A stretch of 33,316 bases of DNA, from the NCBI RefSeq assembly GCF_003258835.1, contig NZ_NPEV01000055.1:1-33316 (forward strand). Direction: 5' to 3'. Origin of the DNA: Rhodobium orientis. GTDB lineage: Bacteria; Pseudomonadota; Alphaproteobacteria; Rhizobiales; Rhodobiaceae. The position numbers were made by a program, and so were the translations under genes. This document shows positions 1 to 8,149 of the stretch, piece after piece. Numbering within the stretch: the first letter of the stretch is position 1; each line of letters opens with the position of its first letter. Below the pieces are notes generated by a model. It was not told the origin of the DNA. It saw only the letters and a program-made list of their open reading frames with translations, and did not search any database.

Positions 1-218
1 GGCGCCGGACGGGTCTGGGGCGCCGCCGCCTGCGGGTGCGCCGGACGCTCCGCAACGCCGGCCGGCAGGGCCTTCTGGCGGCTTTCGGCAAAGCGGTCGA
101 CGGGATCGTCGGCAAGCACCGCATCGACGCCGGAGGCGGCGTAGAATTCTAGGAGCGCGGTCAACTCGTCGCGACCGATCCCCTCCTCGCCAGCAATGCC
201 CGTGTCGTCCTCGCTCAT
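1..218 (-). CDS. Uracil-DNA glycosylase family 4, N-terminal part (cut by window edge)
   Basis: Reading the minus strand from the ATG at 218 gives an open frame of 72 codons that runs off the left edge. It begins MSEDDTG and contains the segment ELTALLEFYAASGVDAVLAD followed by DPVDRF. That arrangement, a short helical leader and then an Ala/Pro/Gln-rich linker, resembles the N-terminus of rhizobial family-4 (Fe-S) uracil-DNA glycosylases, which remove uracil from DNA. I also recall such a gene next to ETF-QO in related genomes. The catalytic and Fe-S cysteine motifs would lie outside the window, so the call rests on the leader and on context only. It is divergent from the ETF-QO gene. Confidence 0.6.
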   Translation of the reverse strand, partial: MSEDDTGIAGEEGIGRDELTALLEFYAASGVDAVLADDPVDRFAESRQKALPAGVAERPAHPQAAAPQTRPA

Positions 219-438
219 GCCCGCGACAGTAACGGCGGACGGCAGCGATGGGAAGCGGCCGGCACATACCGCCGGCCATCGCGCGACCTGGCCGGATTAT
301 CCCAACTGCGACGTGTTTGCGGGCGTCCCGCGATTGCCGCCGGCGCTGCGGTGCAATATGAAAAACGTATAGCAACCCGTGCACGGGACCCTGACAGAGC
401 AGCCTTCAGCGACACATCCGACGATGGGAGACCTTGAG
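219..438. promoter_or_regulatory. Divergent intergenic region, udg-like gene / ETF-QO
   Basis: This 220-bp gap separates two divergent genes and must hold both promoters. A perfect 7-bp stem (GGCCGGC at 257-263, GCCGGCC at 271-277) with a 7-nt loop sits inside it. An AT-rich patch around 355-372 (caatatgaaaaacgtatagc) is the best candidate for a -10 region reading toward ETF-QO. No operator could be named. Confidence 0.3.
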
Positions 439-2115
439 ATGAGCGACCAAAGCACCCGGCCCGAACGCGAATCCATGGAATTCGACGTCGTCATCGTCGG
501 CGGCGGCCCTGCCGGGCTGTCCGCGGCCATCCGCATCAAGCAGCTCGCCGCCGAGCGCGACGAGGAGATCTCCGTCGTCGTCCTGGAAAAGGGCGCGGAG
601 GTCGGCGCCCATATCCTCTCCGGCGCGATCCTCGACCCCATCGGCCTCGACAAGCTGCTGCCGGACTGGCGCGAGGAGGACAGCCCTATCAAGACGCCGG
701 TCAGCCGCGACAAGTTCCTCTATCTCGGTCCCGCCGGTTCGGCCCGACTGCCGAACTTCGCGCTGCCGCCGCTCCTCTCCAACCACGGTTGCTACATCGT
801 GTCGCTCGGCAATGTCTGCCGCTGGCTGGCGGAAAAGGCCGAAAGCCTCGGCGTCGACATCTTCCCCGGCTTTGCCGCCGCCGAGCCGCTGTTCGACGAG
901 GCCGGCACGCTGATCGGCGTCGCCACGGGCGATATGGGTATCGGCAAGAACGGCGAGCCGAAGGACAGCTACACGCCGGGCATGGAGCTCCTCGGCAAAT
1001 ACGTGCTGATCGCGGAAGGCGCGCGCGGCCACCTCGCCAAGCAGCTCATCGCCCGTTACCAGCTCGACGCCGACCGCGACCCGCCGAAATTCGGCATCGG
1101 CATCAAGGAGCTTTGGCAGGTCGCCCCGGAAAAGCACGATCCGGGCCTCGTCCAGCACTCCTTCGGCTGGCCGCTGGACTCAAAGACCGGCGGCGGCTCC
1201 TTCCTCTACCATCTGGAGGACAACCAGGTCGCCGTCGGCTTCGTCGTCCACCTCAACTACGAGAACCCCTATCTCTCGCCCTTCGAGGAATTCCAGCGCT
1301 TCAAGACCCACCCGGCCATCGCCGAGACCTTTGCGGGCGGGCGCCGCATCTCCTATGGCGCGCGGGCGATCACAGAGGGCGGCTGGCAGTCGGTGCCGAA
1401 GCTCTCCTTCCCCGGCGGCGCGCTGATCGGCTGCTCGGCCGGGCTCCTCAACGTGCCGCGCATCAAGGGCTCCCACAACGCCATGATGTCGGGAATGCTC
1501 GCCGCCGAGCACGTCGTGGAAGCGCTCGGCAACGGCCGCGCCGGCGACGAACTGACAAGCTTTGAGGAAAGCTGGCGCACGTCCGAGATCGGCAAGGACC
1601 TGAAGCCCGTGCGCAACGCCAAGCCGCTATGGTCGAGATACGGCCTTGCCGGCGGCATCATGCTCGCCGGCATGGACATGTGGACACAGACCCTCATCGG
1701 CATGTCGCTGTTCGGCACAATGAGCCACGGCAAGCCGGACCACGCGTGCCTGAAGCCAGCCTCCGAATGCAAGCCGATCGACTATCCCAAGCCCGACGGC
1801 AAGCTGACCTTCGACCGCCTCTCCTCCGTGTTCCTGTCGAACACCAACCACGAGGAGGACCAGCCGGTCCACCTCAAGGTCGCCGACATGGCCAAGCAGG
1901 TGGAAAGCGCGCTGAAGGTCTATGCCGGGCCGTCCCAGCGCTATTGCCCGGCCGGGGTCTACGAGTGGGTGACGAAGGACGACGGCACGCCGGAATTCGT
2001 CATCAACGCGCAGAACTGCGTCCACTGCAAGACATGCGATATCAAGGACCCGAACCAGAACATCAACTGGGTGGCGCCGGAAGGCGGCGGCGGTCCGGTT
2101 TATCCGAACATGTAG
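439..2115 (+). CDS. Electron transfer flavoprotein-ubiquinone oxidoreductase (ETF-QO)
   Basis: This enzyme moves electrons from electron transfer flavoprotein to ubiquinone at the inner membrane, linking fatty-acid and amino-acid dehydrogenases to the respiratory chain. The 558-aa protein has an N-terminal FAD-binding motif (VVIVGGGPAGLSAA, around residues 17-30). Its C-terminal ferredoxin-like segment has cysteines at about 503, 527, 530 and 533 (CPAGVYEW, then CVHCKTCDIKDP), which fits the single 4Fe-4S cluster of the family. It ends in the usual GGGGPVYPNM tail, so it is full length. I chose the ATG at 439 because a GGGAG ribosome site lies at 426-430; the frame is open upstream to a GTG at 379, but those 20 residues are not family-like. 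A strong terminator follows at 2146-2176, so it is probably monocistronic. Confidence 0.95.
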   Translation: MSDQSTRPERESMEFDVVIVGGGPAGLSAAIRIKQLAAERDEEISVVVLEKGAEVGAHILSGAILDPIGLDKLLPDWREEDSPIKTPVSRDKFLYLGPAGSARLPNFALPPLLSNHGCYIVSLGNVCRWLAEKAESLGVDIFPGFAAAEPLFDEAGTLIGVATGDMGIGKNGEPKDSYTPGMELLGKYVLIAEGARGHLAKQLIARYQLDADRDPPKFGIGIKELWQVAPEKHDPGLVQHSFGWPLDSKTGGGSFLYHLEDNQVAVGFVVHLNYENPYLSPFEEFQRFKTHPAIAETFAGGRRISYGARAITEGGWQSVPKLSFPGGALIGCSAGLLNVPRIKGSHNAMMSGMLAAEHVVEALGNGRAGDELTSFEESWRTSEIGKDLKPVRNAKPLWSRYGLAGGIMLAGMDMWTQTLIGMSLFGTMSHGKPDHACLKPASECKPIDYPKPDGKLTFDRLSSVFLSNTNHEEDQPVHLKVADMAKQVESALKVYAGPSQRYCPAGVYEWVTKDDGTPEFVINAQNCVHCKTCDIKDPNQNINWVAPEGGGGPVYPNM

Positions 2116-2145
2116 CGGCCCACGCCCTACGCGACCGACACGAAG

Positions 2146-2176
2146 CGCCCGCCCACCCCGGCGGGCGTTTTCTTTT
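2146..2176 (+). terminator. Rho-independent terminator of the ETF-QO gene
   Basis: A perfect 8-bp GC stem (CGCCCGCC at 2146-2153 with GGCGGGCG at 2160-2167) closes a 6-nt loop. It is followed directly by TTTTCTTTT (2168-2176), 30 bp after the stop codon. Confidence 0.9.
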
Positions 2177-2255
2177 GCGGCGGTCTCCCCGTCGCTTCTG
2201 ACGCAGGCCCAACGCTCGCCGGCCGAGGCTTCGCACGCTCGCCACCCCACACTCC

Positions 2256-2367
2256 GCGTCATTACCGGGCTTGACCCGGTAATCCATGAGGCCTTTCTTT
2301 TCAATCAGTTAAGCCGTTCTAGGTTGCACCTCATCATGGATTGCCGTGTCAAGCACGGCAATGACGC
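2256..2367. repeat. Inverted repeat pair, diverged copy of the intergenic element
   Basis: The 33-bp arm at 2256-2288 and the 33-bp arm at 2335-2367 are reverse complements with 4 mismatches. Each arm is itself near-palindromic: TTACCGGG.TTGA.CCCGGTAA in the left arm, TTGCCGTG.TCAA.CACGGCAA in the right. Both carry the outer core CATGGATT...AATGACGC, so the whole unit can fold as a long hairpin or as two small ones. It shares the outer words GCGTCATT and AATCCA with the three elements at 10.9, 19.4 and 23.9 kb but has a different interior, so I regard it as a subfamily. Confidence 0.75.
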
Positions 2368-2515
2368 CGAGATAAGTGGGTCCCGGAGTGCATAAGCCGC
2401 GAACGGAGCAACCGTGGGTCAAGCCCGGCGACGATGCCTGAACGAGGTTGGGCGCCCCGGACAACAGACACCGACGATGATGCAGTGCCCACCAACACCT
2501 ATCACTCAAAATTGA

Positions 2516-2552
2516 CCAATATTCATGTTTGAAACATCAATACTCATTTGAT
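2516..2552. promoter_or_regulatory. Putative operator/promoter of the XRE-SulP operon
   Basis: Three overlapping signals lie here. There is a perfect 13-bp palindrome, ATGTTTGAAACAT (2525-2537). A near-direct repeat AATATTCAT / AATACTCAT flanks it, at about 2518-2526 and 2539-2547. A dyad ATCAA-N7-TTGAT lies at 2536-2552. Position and symmetry suggest binding of a dimeric regulator, most simply the XRE protein encoded just downstream. A possible TTG start at 2529 falls inside the palindrome, which argues against that start. Confidence 0.45.
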
Positions 2553-2591
2553 ATGTCGGCCTTATCAATTATTTCCCGTGAGCACCCGAAG

Positions 2592-2861
2592 ATGATCACC
2601 GCCGCACAGATGCGCGCCGCGCGCGCCCTTCTCGGCATCGACCAGAAGACGCTGGCCGCCCGCGCCGGCGTCTCCCTTCCGACCATCCAGCGCATGGAGG
2701 CCTCGAGCGGCAATGTCCGCGGCGTCGTCGACACGCTGGTCAAGGTGGTGGAGGCGCTGGAGGTCTCCGGCGTCGAGCTGATCGGCGACAATACCGAAAG
2801 CCTTTCCGGCGGCCGCGGCGTGCGCCTGAAGGAGACCGCACCGCGCGAGGTGGCGTCGTGA
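2592..2861 (+). CDS. Small XRE-family helix-turn-helix regulator
   Basis: This is an 89-aa single-domain DNA-binding protein. The helix-turn-helix spans roughly residues 4-35: QMRAARALLGIDQKTLAARA is the first helix pair and VSLPTIQRMEAS the recognition helix. A second helical part (VDTLVKVVEALE) and GVELIGD complete the fold. The ATG at 2592 opens directly on the family-like MITAAQMRAARALLG. In-frame starts at 2553 (ATG) and 2529 (TTG) would add residues unlike the family and overlap the putative operator. Its stop overlaps the SulP start (GTGA at 2858-2861), so the two are translationally coupled. Similar small XRE genes commonly precede sulP genes in Rhizobiales, and it probably regulates this operon; that role is inferred. 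Confidence 0.85.
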   Translation: MITAAQMRAARALLGIDQKTLAARAGVSLPTIQRMEASSGNVRGVVDTLVKVVEALEVSGVELIGDNTESLSGGRGVRLKETAPREVAS

Positions 2862-4570
2862 GCGAGGCCGACCTGACCCGCGCGGCGAGCGCTCCCGGCC
2901 CGAGCTTCCAGGAGCTGTTTACCCCGAAGCTCGTCACCGCCCTGAAGGAAGGCTACGGCCTTGGCCGCCTGAAGGCCGACGCCGTCGCCGGACTGACGGT
3001 CGCCATCGTCGCCCTGCCGCTGTCGATGGCGATTGCTATCGCCTCCGGCGCCAGCCCCGCGCAGGGGCTCTATACGGCGATCGTCGGCGGCTTCTTCGTC
3101 TCGCTCCTCGGCGGCAGCCGCTTCCAGATCGGCGGCCCGGCCGGCGCCTTCATCGTGCTGGTGGCGACCACCGTCCAGACCCACGGCATGGACGGCCTGT
3201 TGATCGCCACCATCCTCTCCGGCCTGATGCTCGTCGCCATCGGCTTCCTGCGGCTCGGCACCTACATCAAGTTCGTGCCCTATCCGGTCACCGTCGGCTT
3301 CACCGCCGGCATCGCCGTCATCATCTTTTCGAGCCAGATCAAGGATCTCCTCGGCCTCACCCTCGCCAGCCCCGAACCGGGGCCTCTCCTTGAAAAGCTG
3401 CCGGTGCTCTGGGAGAGCCTGCCGTCCCTCGATCCCGCAACGGTCTTCCTCGCCCTTGCCACCATCATCGGCATCTCGGTCCTGAAGCGCGTCAGGCCGC
3501 ACTGGCCGGGGCTGCTGCTCGCCGTTGCCGGCGCTGCAGCCGTCACCGCGCTCCTCAATCTCGATGTCGCCACCATCGGCAGCCGCTTCGGCGGCATCCC
3601 GAGCCATCCGCCGATCCCCGCGCTTCCCGCCGTGACGATGGGCAAGGTCATCGCCGTCCTGCCGAGCGCCTTCGCCTTCACGCTGCTTGGCTCCATCGAG
3701 TCGCTGCTGTCGGCCGTCGTCGCCGACGGCATGACCGGACGGCGCCACCGCTCCAACTGCGAACTGGTGGCCCAAGGCGTCGCCAACGTCGCCTCCGGCA
3801 TCTTCGGCGGCGTCTGCGTCACCGGCACCATCGCCCGCACGGCCACCAATGTGCGCGCCGGCGCGGCAACGCCGATTGCCGGCATGCTGCATTCGGGGTT
3901 TCTCCTCACCTTCATCCTCGTTGCCGCGCCGCTCGCCAGCTACATCCCGCTCGCCAGCCTTGCCGGCGTTCTGGCCATCGTTGCCTGGAACATGATCGAG
4001 AAGGAGGCGGTGCGGACGCTGGTGACGGCCTCGCGCGGCGATGCGGCGGTGCTCCTCACCACCTTTCTGTTGACGATCTTCCGCGACCTGACGGAGGCCA
4101 TCGTCGTCGGCTTCGCGCTCGGCTCGGTGCTCTTCATCCACCGCATGTCGAAGACCACGGCCATCGAGACCGACACGCCCTTCGTCGCCGAGGACGAGGC
4201 GGACCCGGTCGGCGGACGCAGCGGCGCGGCCCCGTCGGACCCGGAGGTCGTCGTCTTCCGGATTTCCGGCGCCTTCTTCTTCGGCGCCGCAGCCTCCATC
4301 GGCTCGGTGCTCGATCGCATCGCCGACACCCACCGCGTGCTGATCGTCGACTTCGCCGCCGTGCCCTTCCTCGACTCAACGGCGGCGGAGACCATCCGCG
4401 GCATGGCCGAAAAGGCCGAGCGGCGCCATGTGCGGGTGATCCTCACCGGCACCCACCACAGCCTCAGGCGCGTGCTCTTCGCCCACGCCGTCAAGCCGCC
4501 GCTGGTGTCCTATGAGCGCACGATTTCCGAAGCGCTGGAGCGCACCCACCCGGTGCCGGCCGAGGCCTGA
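2858..4570 (+). CDS. SulP-family inorganic anion transporter with STAS domain
   Basis: This 570-aa inner-membrane transporter belongs to SulP (SLC26), whose members carry sulfate, bicarbonate or other anions. After about 40 cytosolic residues come the hydrophobic segments of the transport domain (about 45-430), including AVAGLTVAIVALPLSMAIAI and the conserved GGPAGAFIVLV stretch. A C-terminal STAS domain (about 450-560) shows VLIVDFAAVPFLDSTAAETI, with the DST seen at the regulatory loop. It starts with GTG overlapping the XRE stop. The substrate cannot be read from the sequence. Bicarbonate would suit an autotroph, but the cbb genes are 8 kb away and no direct link is visible. Confidence 0.9.
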   Translation: MSEADLTRAASAPGPSFQELFTPKLVTALKEGYGLGRLKADAVAGLTVAIVALPLSMAIAIASGASPAQGLYTAIVGGFFVSLLGGSRFQIGGPAGAFIVLVATTVQTHGMDGLLIATILSGLMLVAIGFLRLGTYIKFVPYPVTVGFTAGIAVIIFSSQIKDLLGLTLASPEPGPLLEKLPVLWESLPSLDPATVFLALATIIGISVLKRVRPHWPGLLLAVAGAAAVTALLNLDVATIGSRFGGIPSHPPIPALPAVTMGKVIAVLPSAFAFTLLGSIESLLSAVVADGMTGRRHRSNCELVAQGVANVASGIFGGVCVTGTIARTATNVRAGAATPIAGMLHSGFLLTFILVAAPLASYIPLASLAGVLAIVAWNMIEKEAVRTLVTASRGDAAVLLTTFLLTIFRDLTEAIVVGFALGSVLFIHRMSKTTAIETDTPFVAEDEADPVGGRSGAAPSDPEVVVFRISGAFFFGAAASIGSVLDRIADTHRVLIVDFAAVPFLDSTAAETIRGMAEKAERRHVRVILTGTHHSLRRVLFAHAVKPPLVSYERTISEALERTHPVPAEA

Positions 4571-4572
4571 GC

Positions 4573-5022
4573 CTATTCGGCGACAGCCGCATCGGTCAGT
4601 TTGCCGAGGCCGCCGGCCATCTTGCCGAAAACCTCGTCCCGGTCGGCAATGCCGTGCCGGGATTTGAGATAGGCCGGGTCGTTGTAGGCGATGCGGACCG
4701 TGCCATCCGCATCCTCCCAGGCGAGCACCTTCATCGGCAGATCGATGGCAACCTCGCGGTTGGAGAGCATCAGCGGCGTTCCGAGCTTCGGATTGCCGAA
4801 GATCAACACTTGCGTCGGCTTCATCTCCATCCCGGCCTTTTTCGCGCCGGCGGCGTGGTCGATACGCGCGGCGACCATCAGGCCGTTCTTTTCCACGATG
4901 GCTTCCAGCCGGTCGAGCGTTTCGGCAACGCCGTGGGCGCTTTTCTTGACGACGAGGCCGTTGTCGGCGGCAGCCGGTGCGAGGCCGGCAACGAGGATAA
5001 GGGCTGCAAATAGAAGGCGCAT
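4573..5022 (-). CDS. Secreted DUF302-domain protein
   Basis: This 149-aa protein has a cleavable signal peptide (MRLLFAALILVAGLAPAAAD), so it should be periplasmic. The rest is a DUF302 domain: GLVVKKSAHGVAETLDRLEAIVEKNGL at the front, then QVLIFGNPKLGTPLM and PMKVLAWEDADGTVRIAYNDP. DUF302 proteins have no firmly established biochemical role. I chose the ATG at 5022 because GGAGGAAACCC precedes it and the signal peptide starts there; the frame is open to 5070. It converges on the SulP gene with only 2 bp between stops. Confidence 0.85.
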   Translation of the reverse strand: MRLLFAALILVAGLAPAAADNGLVVKKSAHGVAETLDRLEAIVEKNGLMVAARIDHAAGAKKAGMEMKPTQVLIFGNPKLGTPLMLSNREVAIDLPMKVLAWEDADGTVRIAYNDPAYLKSRHGIADRDEVFGKMAGGLGKLTDAAVAE

Positions 5023-5115
5023 GGGTTTCCTCCATCTGGGCGGCAACACCGCCTTGCGTGACGTGGACAAACCCTAACGTGCGGAACAGCAGGCCGGCCA
5101 CCGATTGAGCCCCGG

Positions 5116-5131
5116 TCACACGCCGGTGTGA
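5116..5131. other. Small perfect hairpin between DUF302 gene and trmN6
   Basis: TCACAC (5116-5121) and GTGTGA (5126-5131) pair around a GCCG loop, about 60 bp beyond the trmN6 stop (5190). There is no T-tract, so it may be a factor-dependent transcript end or an operator upstream of the DUF302 gene. Confidence 0.3.
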
Positions 5132-5189
5132 TGCATCCTGATCCGCCGTGAAAATCCGTGATCGAGGGAAAGACCGGACCCGAGCAGCC

Positions 5190-6032
5190 CTATCGGCCGG
5201 CCATGTCGATCCCCGCCCCCTCGCGCAGCACCGCCCGGGCCCAGGCGCAGAACGCGCCGTCCACCTCGTGCAGCACCCGCCCCGGCAGCAACCGGAGCGG
5301 CGCGCGGCTGCCCTTCATGGCGGTGACGAGCACCCGGAGCGCGGGCGCATCGGCAGTGGGGTGGAGCGGCAGGACAGAGATCCCGCCGAAACGCCCGGCA
5401 AGCGCACCGAGCAGCGCCGCAAGCCGCTCGCCCGGCCAGACGACCGAAAGCCCGCCGCCGGATCTGAGGAGCGTCACCGCGGTACGCATCCAGCGGTCGA
5501 GGTCCTCATCGGACAGCACATGCGCCGCGGCCCGCGCCTCGTTGGGGGACGCGCGCACCCGGCCCTCCTCGCGGAACGGCGGGTTCATGATGACGGTATC
5601 GGCCATCGCCCGCGTCAGCCCTGCCGCTTCCCGCGTCCGCTCCGGCCCGACGATATCGGCTTCGACGACGCCGACCCGGTCGGCGAACGCGGCGTTGTCC
5701 GGCAATGTCAGCGCCTGCCGCGCCAGGTCCAGAACAACCGGATCGTTGTCGACCAGCACGACCCGCACTGCTGGCGCCCGCGCTGCGACGCAGAAACCGG
5801 CGACGCCGCTGCCGGCGCCTAGATCGACGACCGTGCCCGTCGCATCGGCGGCAAGCGTTGCCGCCAGCATCACCGCGTCGAGCCCGGAGCGATGCCGGCC
5901 CCGCCCCGGTTGCAGCGCGATGACTGCCCCGCCGAGGAAGGCATCGCGCGTCGCCCCGTCCGGCAGGACCGGATCGGCCGCCCCGATACCCTCGCTCACC
6001 GCCGTCGCCTCGCCGTCCGCCTCTTGTCGCAA
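5190..6032 (-). CDS. trmN6: tRNA1(Val) (adenine(37)-N6)-methyltransferase-like protein
   Basis: This is a SAM-dependent N6-adenine methyltransferase of the TrmN6/YfiC type. Motif I is VDLGAGSG (residues 69-76), an acidic ribose-binding stretch follows (VVLVDND, 91-97), and the catalytic NPPF is at 150-153, the N-P-P-F/Y signature of amino-methylating enzymes. LDAVMLAA before motif I is also typical. The start is uncertain: TTG at 6032 lies 4 bp beyond the stop of the upstream DUF2007 gene (280 aa), while GTG at 5999 would give 269 aa and also starts ahead of all motifs. It appears to be co-transcribed with that gene. The exact RNA substrate is taken from the family. Confidence 0.8.
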   Translation of the reverse strand: MRQEADGEATAVSEGIGAADPVLPDGATRDAFLGGAVIALQPGRGRHRSGLDAVMLAATLAADATGTVVDLGAGSGVAGFCVAARAPAVRVVLVDNDPVVLDLARQALTLPDNAAFADRVGVVEADIVGPERTREAAGLTRAMADTVIMNPPFREEGRVRASPNEARAAAHVLSDEDLDRWMRTAVTLLRSGGGLSVVWPGERLAALLGALAGRFGGISVLPLHPTADAPALRVLVTAMKGSRAPLRLLPGRVLHEVDGAFCAWARAVLREGAGIDMAGR

Positions 6033-6036
6033 ATTG

Positions 6037-6273
6037 TCACAAGCCTTTCGCCTCCGGCGTCAGCTCGTGGCCGATGCCGGCATCGACGCAAAGCGTCCGG
6101 GCCTGTTGCAGCGCATCGCGTTCCACGAGCAGGCGCCGCGGGATGATACCGAGCGAGCCCTCGACGATGCTCATGTGCTGGTCGACCACCAGATGCCCGA
6201 TTCCCGCCTCCTCCAGGAGCGACGTGGCAAAGGAAAGGGTCACCGGATCGTTGGTCTTGAGGAGTTCTTCCAT
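6037..6273 (-). CDS. DUF2007-domain small protein
   Basis: This 78-aa protein begins MEELLKTNDPVTLSFATSLL, followed by LEEAGIGHLVVDQHMSIVEGS and RRLLVERDALQQARTLC. It matches the DUF2007 pattern (putative signal-transducing, ferredoxin-like small domain), in which residues are read as 'switching between similar isoforms'; no function is proven. It lies 4 bp upstream of trmN6 on the same strand, an arrangement common in alphaproteobacteria, and is divergent from the polyprenyl synthase gene. Confidence 0.8.
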   Translation of the reverse strand: MEELLKTNDPVTLSFATSLLEEAGIGHLVVDQHMSIVEGSLGIIPRRLLVERDALQQARTLCVDAGIGHELTPEAKGL

Positions 6274-6436
6274 CGTCGCCTTTCGCTCGTTCCCTGCGGT
6301 CCCGGTCCGGCGCCATCATAGGCGACAACGCGACATTTGCCGACCAATCAGAGGCCCTGCGGCGAAAACGCGGCCGAAAGATGTTGACTTGCCGACCGCC
6401 TCTCCCCTTCCTATCCTCCCTTGCGAACAGGGACCG

Positions 6437-7468
6437 ATGGAGTTTCAAGGCGTGGGCATCGTTTTATCTTTCGACGACAAAAAACCGGCCGAACCGGATC
6501 TTTCGGCGCTGCTCGCGCTCACCTCCGACGACATGGGCCGGGTCAACGAGCTGATCCTGTCCAAGGCCGCCTCCCATGTGGAGATGATCCCGGAGATCGC
6601 GAACCACCTGATCGCGTCGGGCGGCAAGCGCCTGCGTCCGATGCTGACGCTCGCCTCGGCCCAGATGTTCGGCTACGAGGGCGGCGGCCACGTCAAGCTG
6701 GCGACCAGCGTGGAATTCATGCACACGGCGACGCTGCTGCACGACGACGTCGTCGACGAGAGCGACATGCGCCGCGGCAAGAAGGCGGCACGCATGCTCT
6801 GGGGCAACCAGGCGAGCGTGCTGGTCGGCGACTTCCTGCTCGGCCAGGCGTTCCGGATGATGGTCGACGTCGGCTCGCTCGAAGCGCTGCGCATCCTCTC
6901 CGACGCCGCCTCGATCATCGCCGAGGGCGAGGTGCTGCAGCTTTCCGCCGCCAAGAACATGGAGACCACCGAGGACGAGTACCTCGCCGTCATCAAGGCA
7001 AAGACCGCGGCGCTGTTTTCCGCCGCCGCCGAGGTCGGTCCGGTGATTTCCGGCGCCGACCGCGCCGACCAGGCGGCACTGCGCTCCTACGGCATCAATC
7101 TCGGCCTTGCCTTCCAGCTCATCGACGACGCGCTCGACTATGGCGGCAGCGCCAGCGCCCTCGGCAAGAATGTCGGCGACGACTTCCGCGAGGGCAAGAT
7201 CACCCTGCCGGTGGTGCTGTCCTATCGGCGCGGGACCGCCGAAGACCGCGCCTTCTGGACCCGCTGCATGGAGCGCGGCGAGAACGAGGACGCGGAGCTG
7301 CAGGAGGCGATCGCGCTCCTGCGCAAGCACAACGCCATCGAGGATACCGTGGAGCGCGCCCGGCACTACGGCGCGGTCGCTCGCGACGCGCTCGCCCCGC
7401 TCGCGGACAACGAGCACAAGTCGGCCCTGCTCGACGTCATCTCGTTCTGCATTGCCCGCGCCTACTGA
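6437..7468 (+). CDS. ispB: Polyprenyl (octaprenyl/decaprenyl) diphosphate synthase
   Basis: This enzyme makes the long polyprenyl side chain of ubiquinone by adding isopentenyl diphosphate units. The 343-aa protein carries the substrate-binding GGKRLRP, the first Asp-rich motif DDVVDESDMRRG (about residue 102 on) and the second, LIDDALDYGG (about 229-238), with GDFLLGQAF and KTAALF between them. Chain length cannot be read reliably; alphaproteobacteria usually make UQ-10. Two starts are possible: ATG at 6437, with AGGGA only 3 nt upstream, or GTG at 6452, with GGAG 9 nt upstream. The second gives VGIVLSFDDKK, closer to relatives. The frame stays open far upstream but is not coding there. Confidence 0.93.
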   Translation: MEFQGVGIVLSFDDKKPAEPDLSALLALTSDDMGRVNELILSKAASHVEMIPEIANHLIASGGKRLRPMLTLASAQMFGYEGGGHVKLATSVEFMHTATLLHDDVVDESDMRRGKKAARMLWGNQASVLVGDFLLGQAFRMMVDVGSLEALRILSDAASIIAEGEVLQLSAAKNMETTEDEYLAVIKAKTAALFSAAAEVGPVISGADRADQAALRSYGINLGLAFQLIDDALDYGGSASALGKNVGDDFREGKITLPVVLSYRRGTAEDRAFWTRCMERGENEDAELQEAIALLRKHNAIEDTVERARHYGAVARDALAPLADNEHKSALLDVISFCIARAY

Positions 7469-7525
7469 CCGGGAGAATGCCGCTCCGGGGCGCGGCCCGA
7501 TCGTGACGACAAAGGACCGCGTCCC

Positions 7526-8149
7526 ATGATCACGGCCGAGCAACTGGCGTTCTTCGTGCCCGCGGCGCTGCTGGTCGCCGCATCGCCCGGCGCCAACAAC
7601 CTCCTTTCCCTCACCCACGGTATCCGGGCCGGGTTCGCGGTAACTGCCATCAGCCTCGCCGGCCGGCTTGCCGCCTTCCTGTTGATGATCGTTGCGGTCG
7701 CCGTCGGCCTCGGCGCGGTCCTCGCCGCCTCCGAGGCGGCGTTCACCGCCATCAAATGGGCCGGCGTCGCCTATCTCGTCTATCTGGGCGTGAAGGTGTT
7801 CCGCGCGCGCGAGCTGCATATCGAGGCCGATGCCGGCGCGGTAACAGCCATGGGCCTTGCCCGGCGCGAATTCCTCGTTGCCATCATGAACCCGAAGGCG
7901 GCGCTCCTCTTCACCGCCTTCATCCCGCAATTCGTCGATCCGGCAAACGGCTCGTTTTCCGTGCAGTTCCTCGCGCTGGGACTGGTCTATCTGGCAACGG
8001 AATTCACCGCCGCCTGCGGCTACGCAGCGGTCGGCTCCACCTTCCGGCGCTTCGACATCACGCCGCGGCGCGCCCGAGCCATCAACCGCACCACCGGCTC
8101 CATGCTGCTCGGCGCGGCAACGGCGCTGGCTTTTGCGAAACGGGCCTGA
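7526..8149 (+). CDS. LysE-family translocator (amino-acid/homoserine lactone exporter type)
   Basis: This 207-aa inner-membrane protein has about six hydrophobic segments and the LysE/RhtB layout. An N-terminal helix ends in SPGANN, a variant of the usual PGPN motif. The middle holds IKWAGVAYLVYLGVKVFR, and MNPKAALLFTAFIPQFVDP is the conserved fourth-helix region. Such proteins export small metabolites such as amino acids; the substrate here is unknown. AAAGGA at about 7510-7515 is a good ribosome site for ATG 7526. It follows ispB by 57 bp, and its stop is immediately adjacent to the convergent radical SAM gene. Confidence 0.88.
   Translation: MITAEQLAFFVPAALLVAASPGANNLLSLTHGIRAGFAVTAISLAGRLAAFLLMIVAVAVGLGAVLAASEAAFTAIKWAGVAYLVYLGVKVFRARELHIEADAGAVTAMGLARREFLVAIMNPKAALLFTAFIPQFVDPANGSFSVQFLALGLVYLATEFTAACGYAAVGSTFRRFDITPRRARAINRTTGSMLLGAATALAFAKRA

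Larger units (their letters stand above)
2177..2591. other. Gene-free stretch with a repeat and a putative operator
   Basis: No credible gene was seen here. The stretch holds the inverted repeat at 2256-2367, about 150 bp without visible structure (2368-2515), and an AT-rich dyad cluster (2516-2552) in front of the XRE/SulP pair. The base composition falls sharply after about 2500, as expected for a promoter. Confidence 0.6.

Noticed and set aside
2536-2552. ATCAA-N7-TTGAT read as an FNR/anaerobox
   Set aside because: The FNR box is TTGAT-N4-ATCAA; here the half-sites are in the opposite order and the spacing is 7.
2537-4333. 598-codon open frame opposite the SulP gene
   Set aside because: The translation is composed of repetitive acidic/Gly/Arg text without a fold; the plus strand encodes a clear transporter.
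6384-6425. TTGACT as a -35 box for ispB
   Set aside because: No acceptable -10 hexamer at 16-18 bp; the nearest TATCC-like word is too far, so I did not annotate a promoter.
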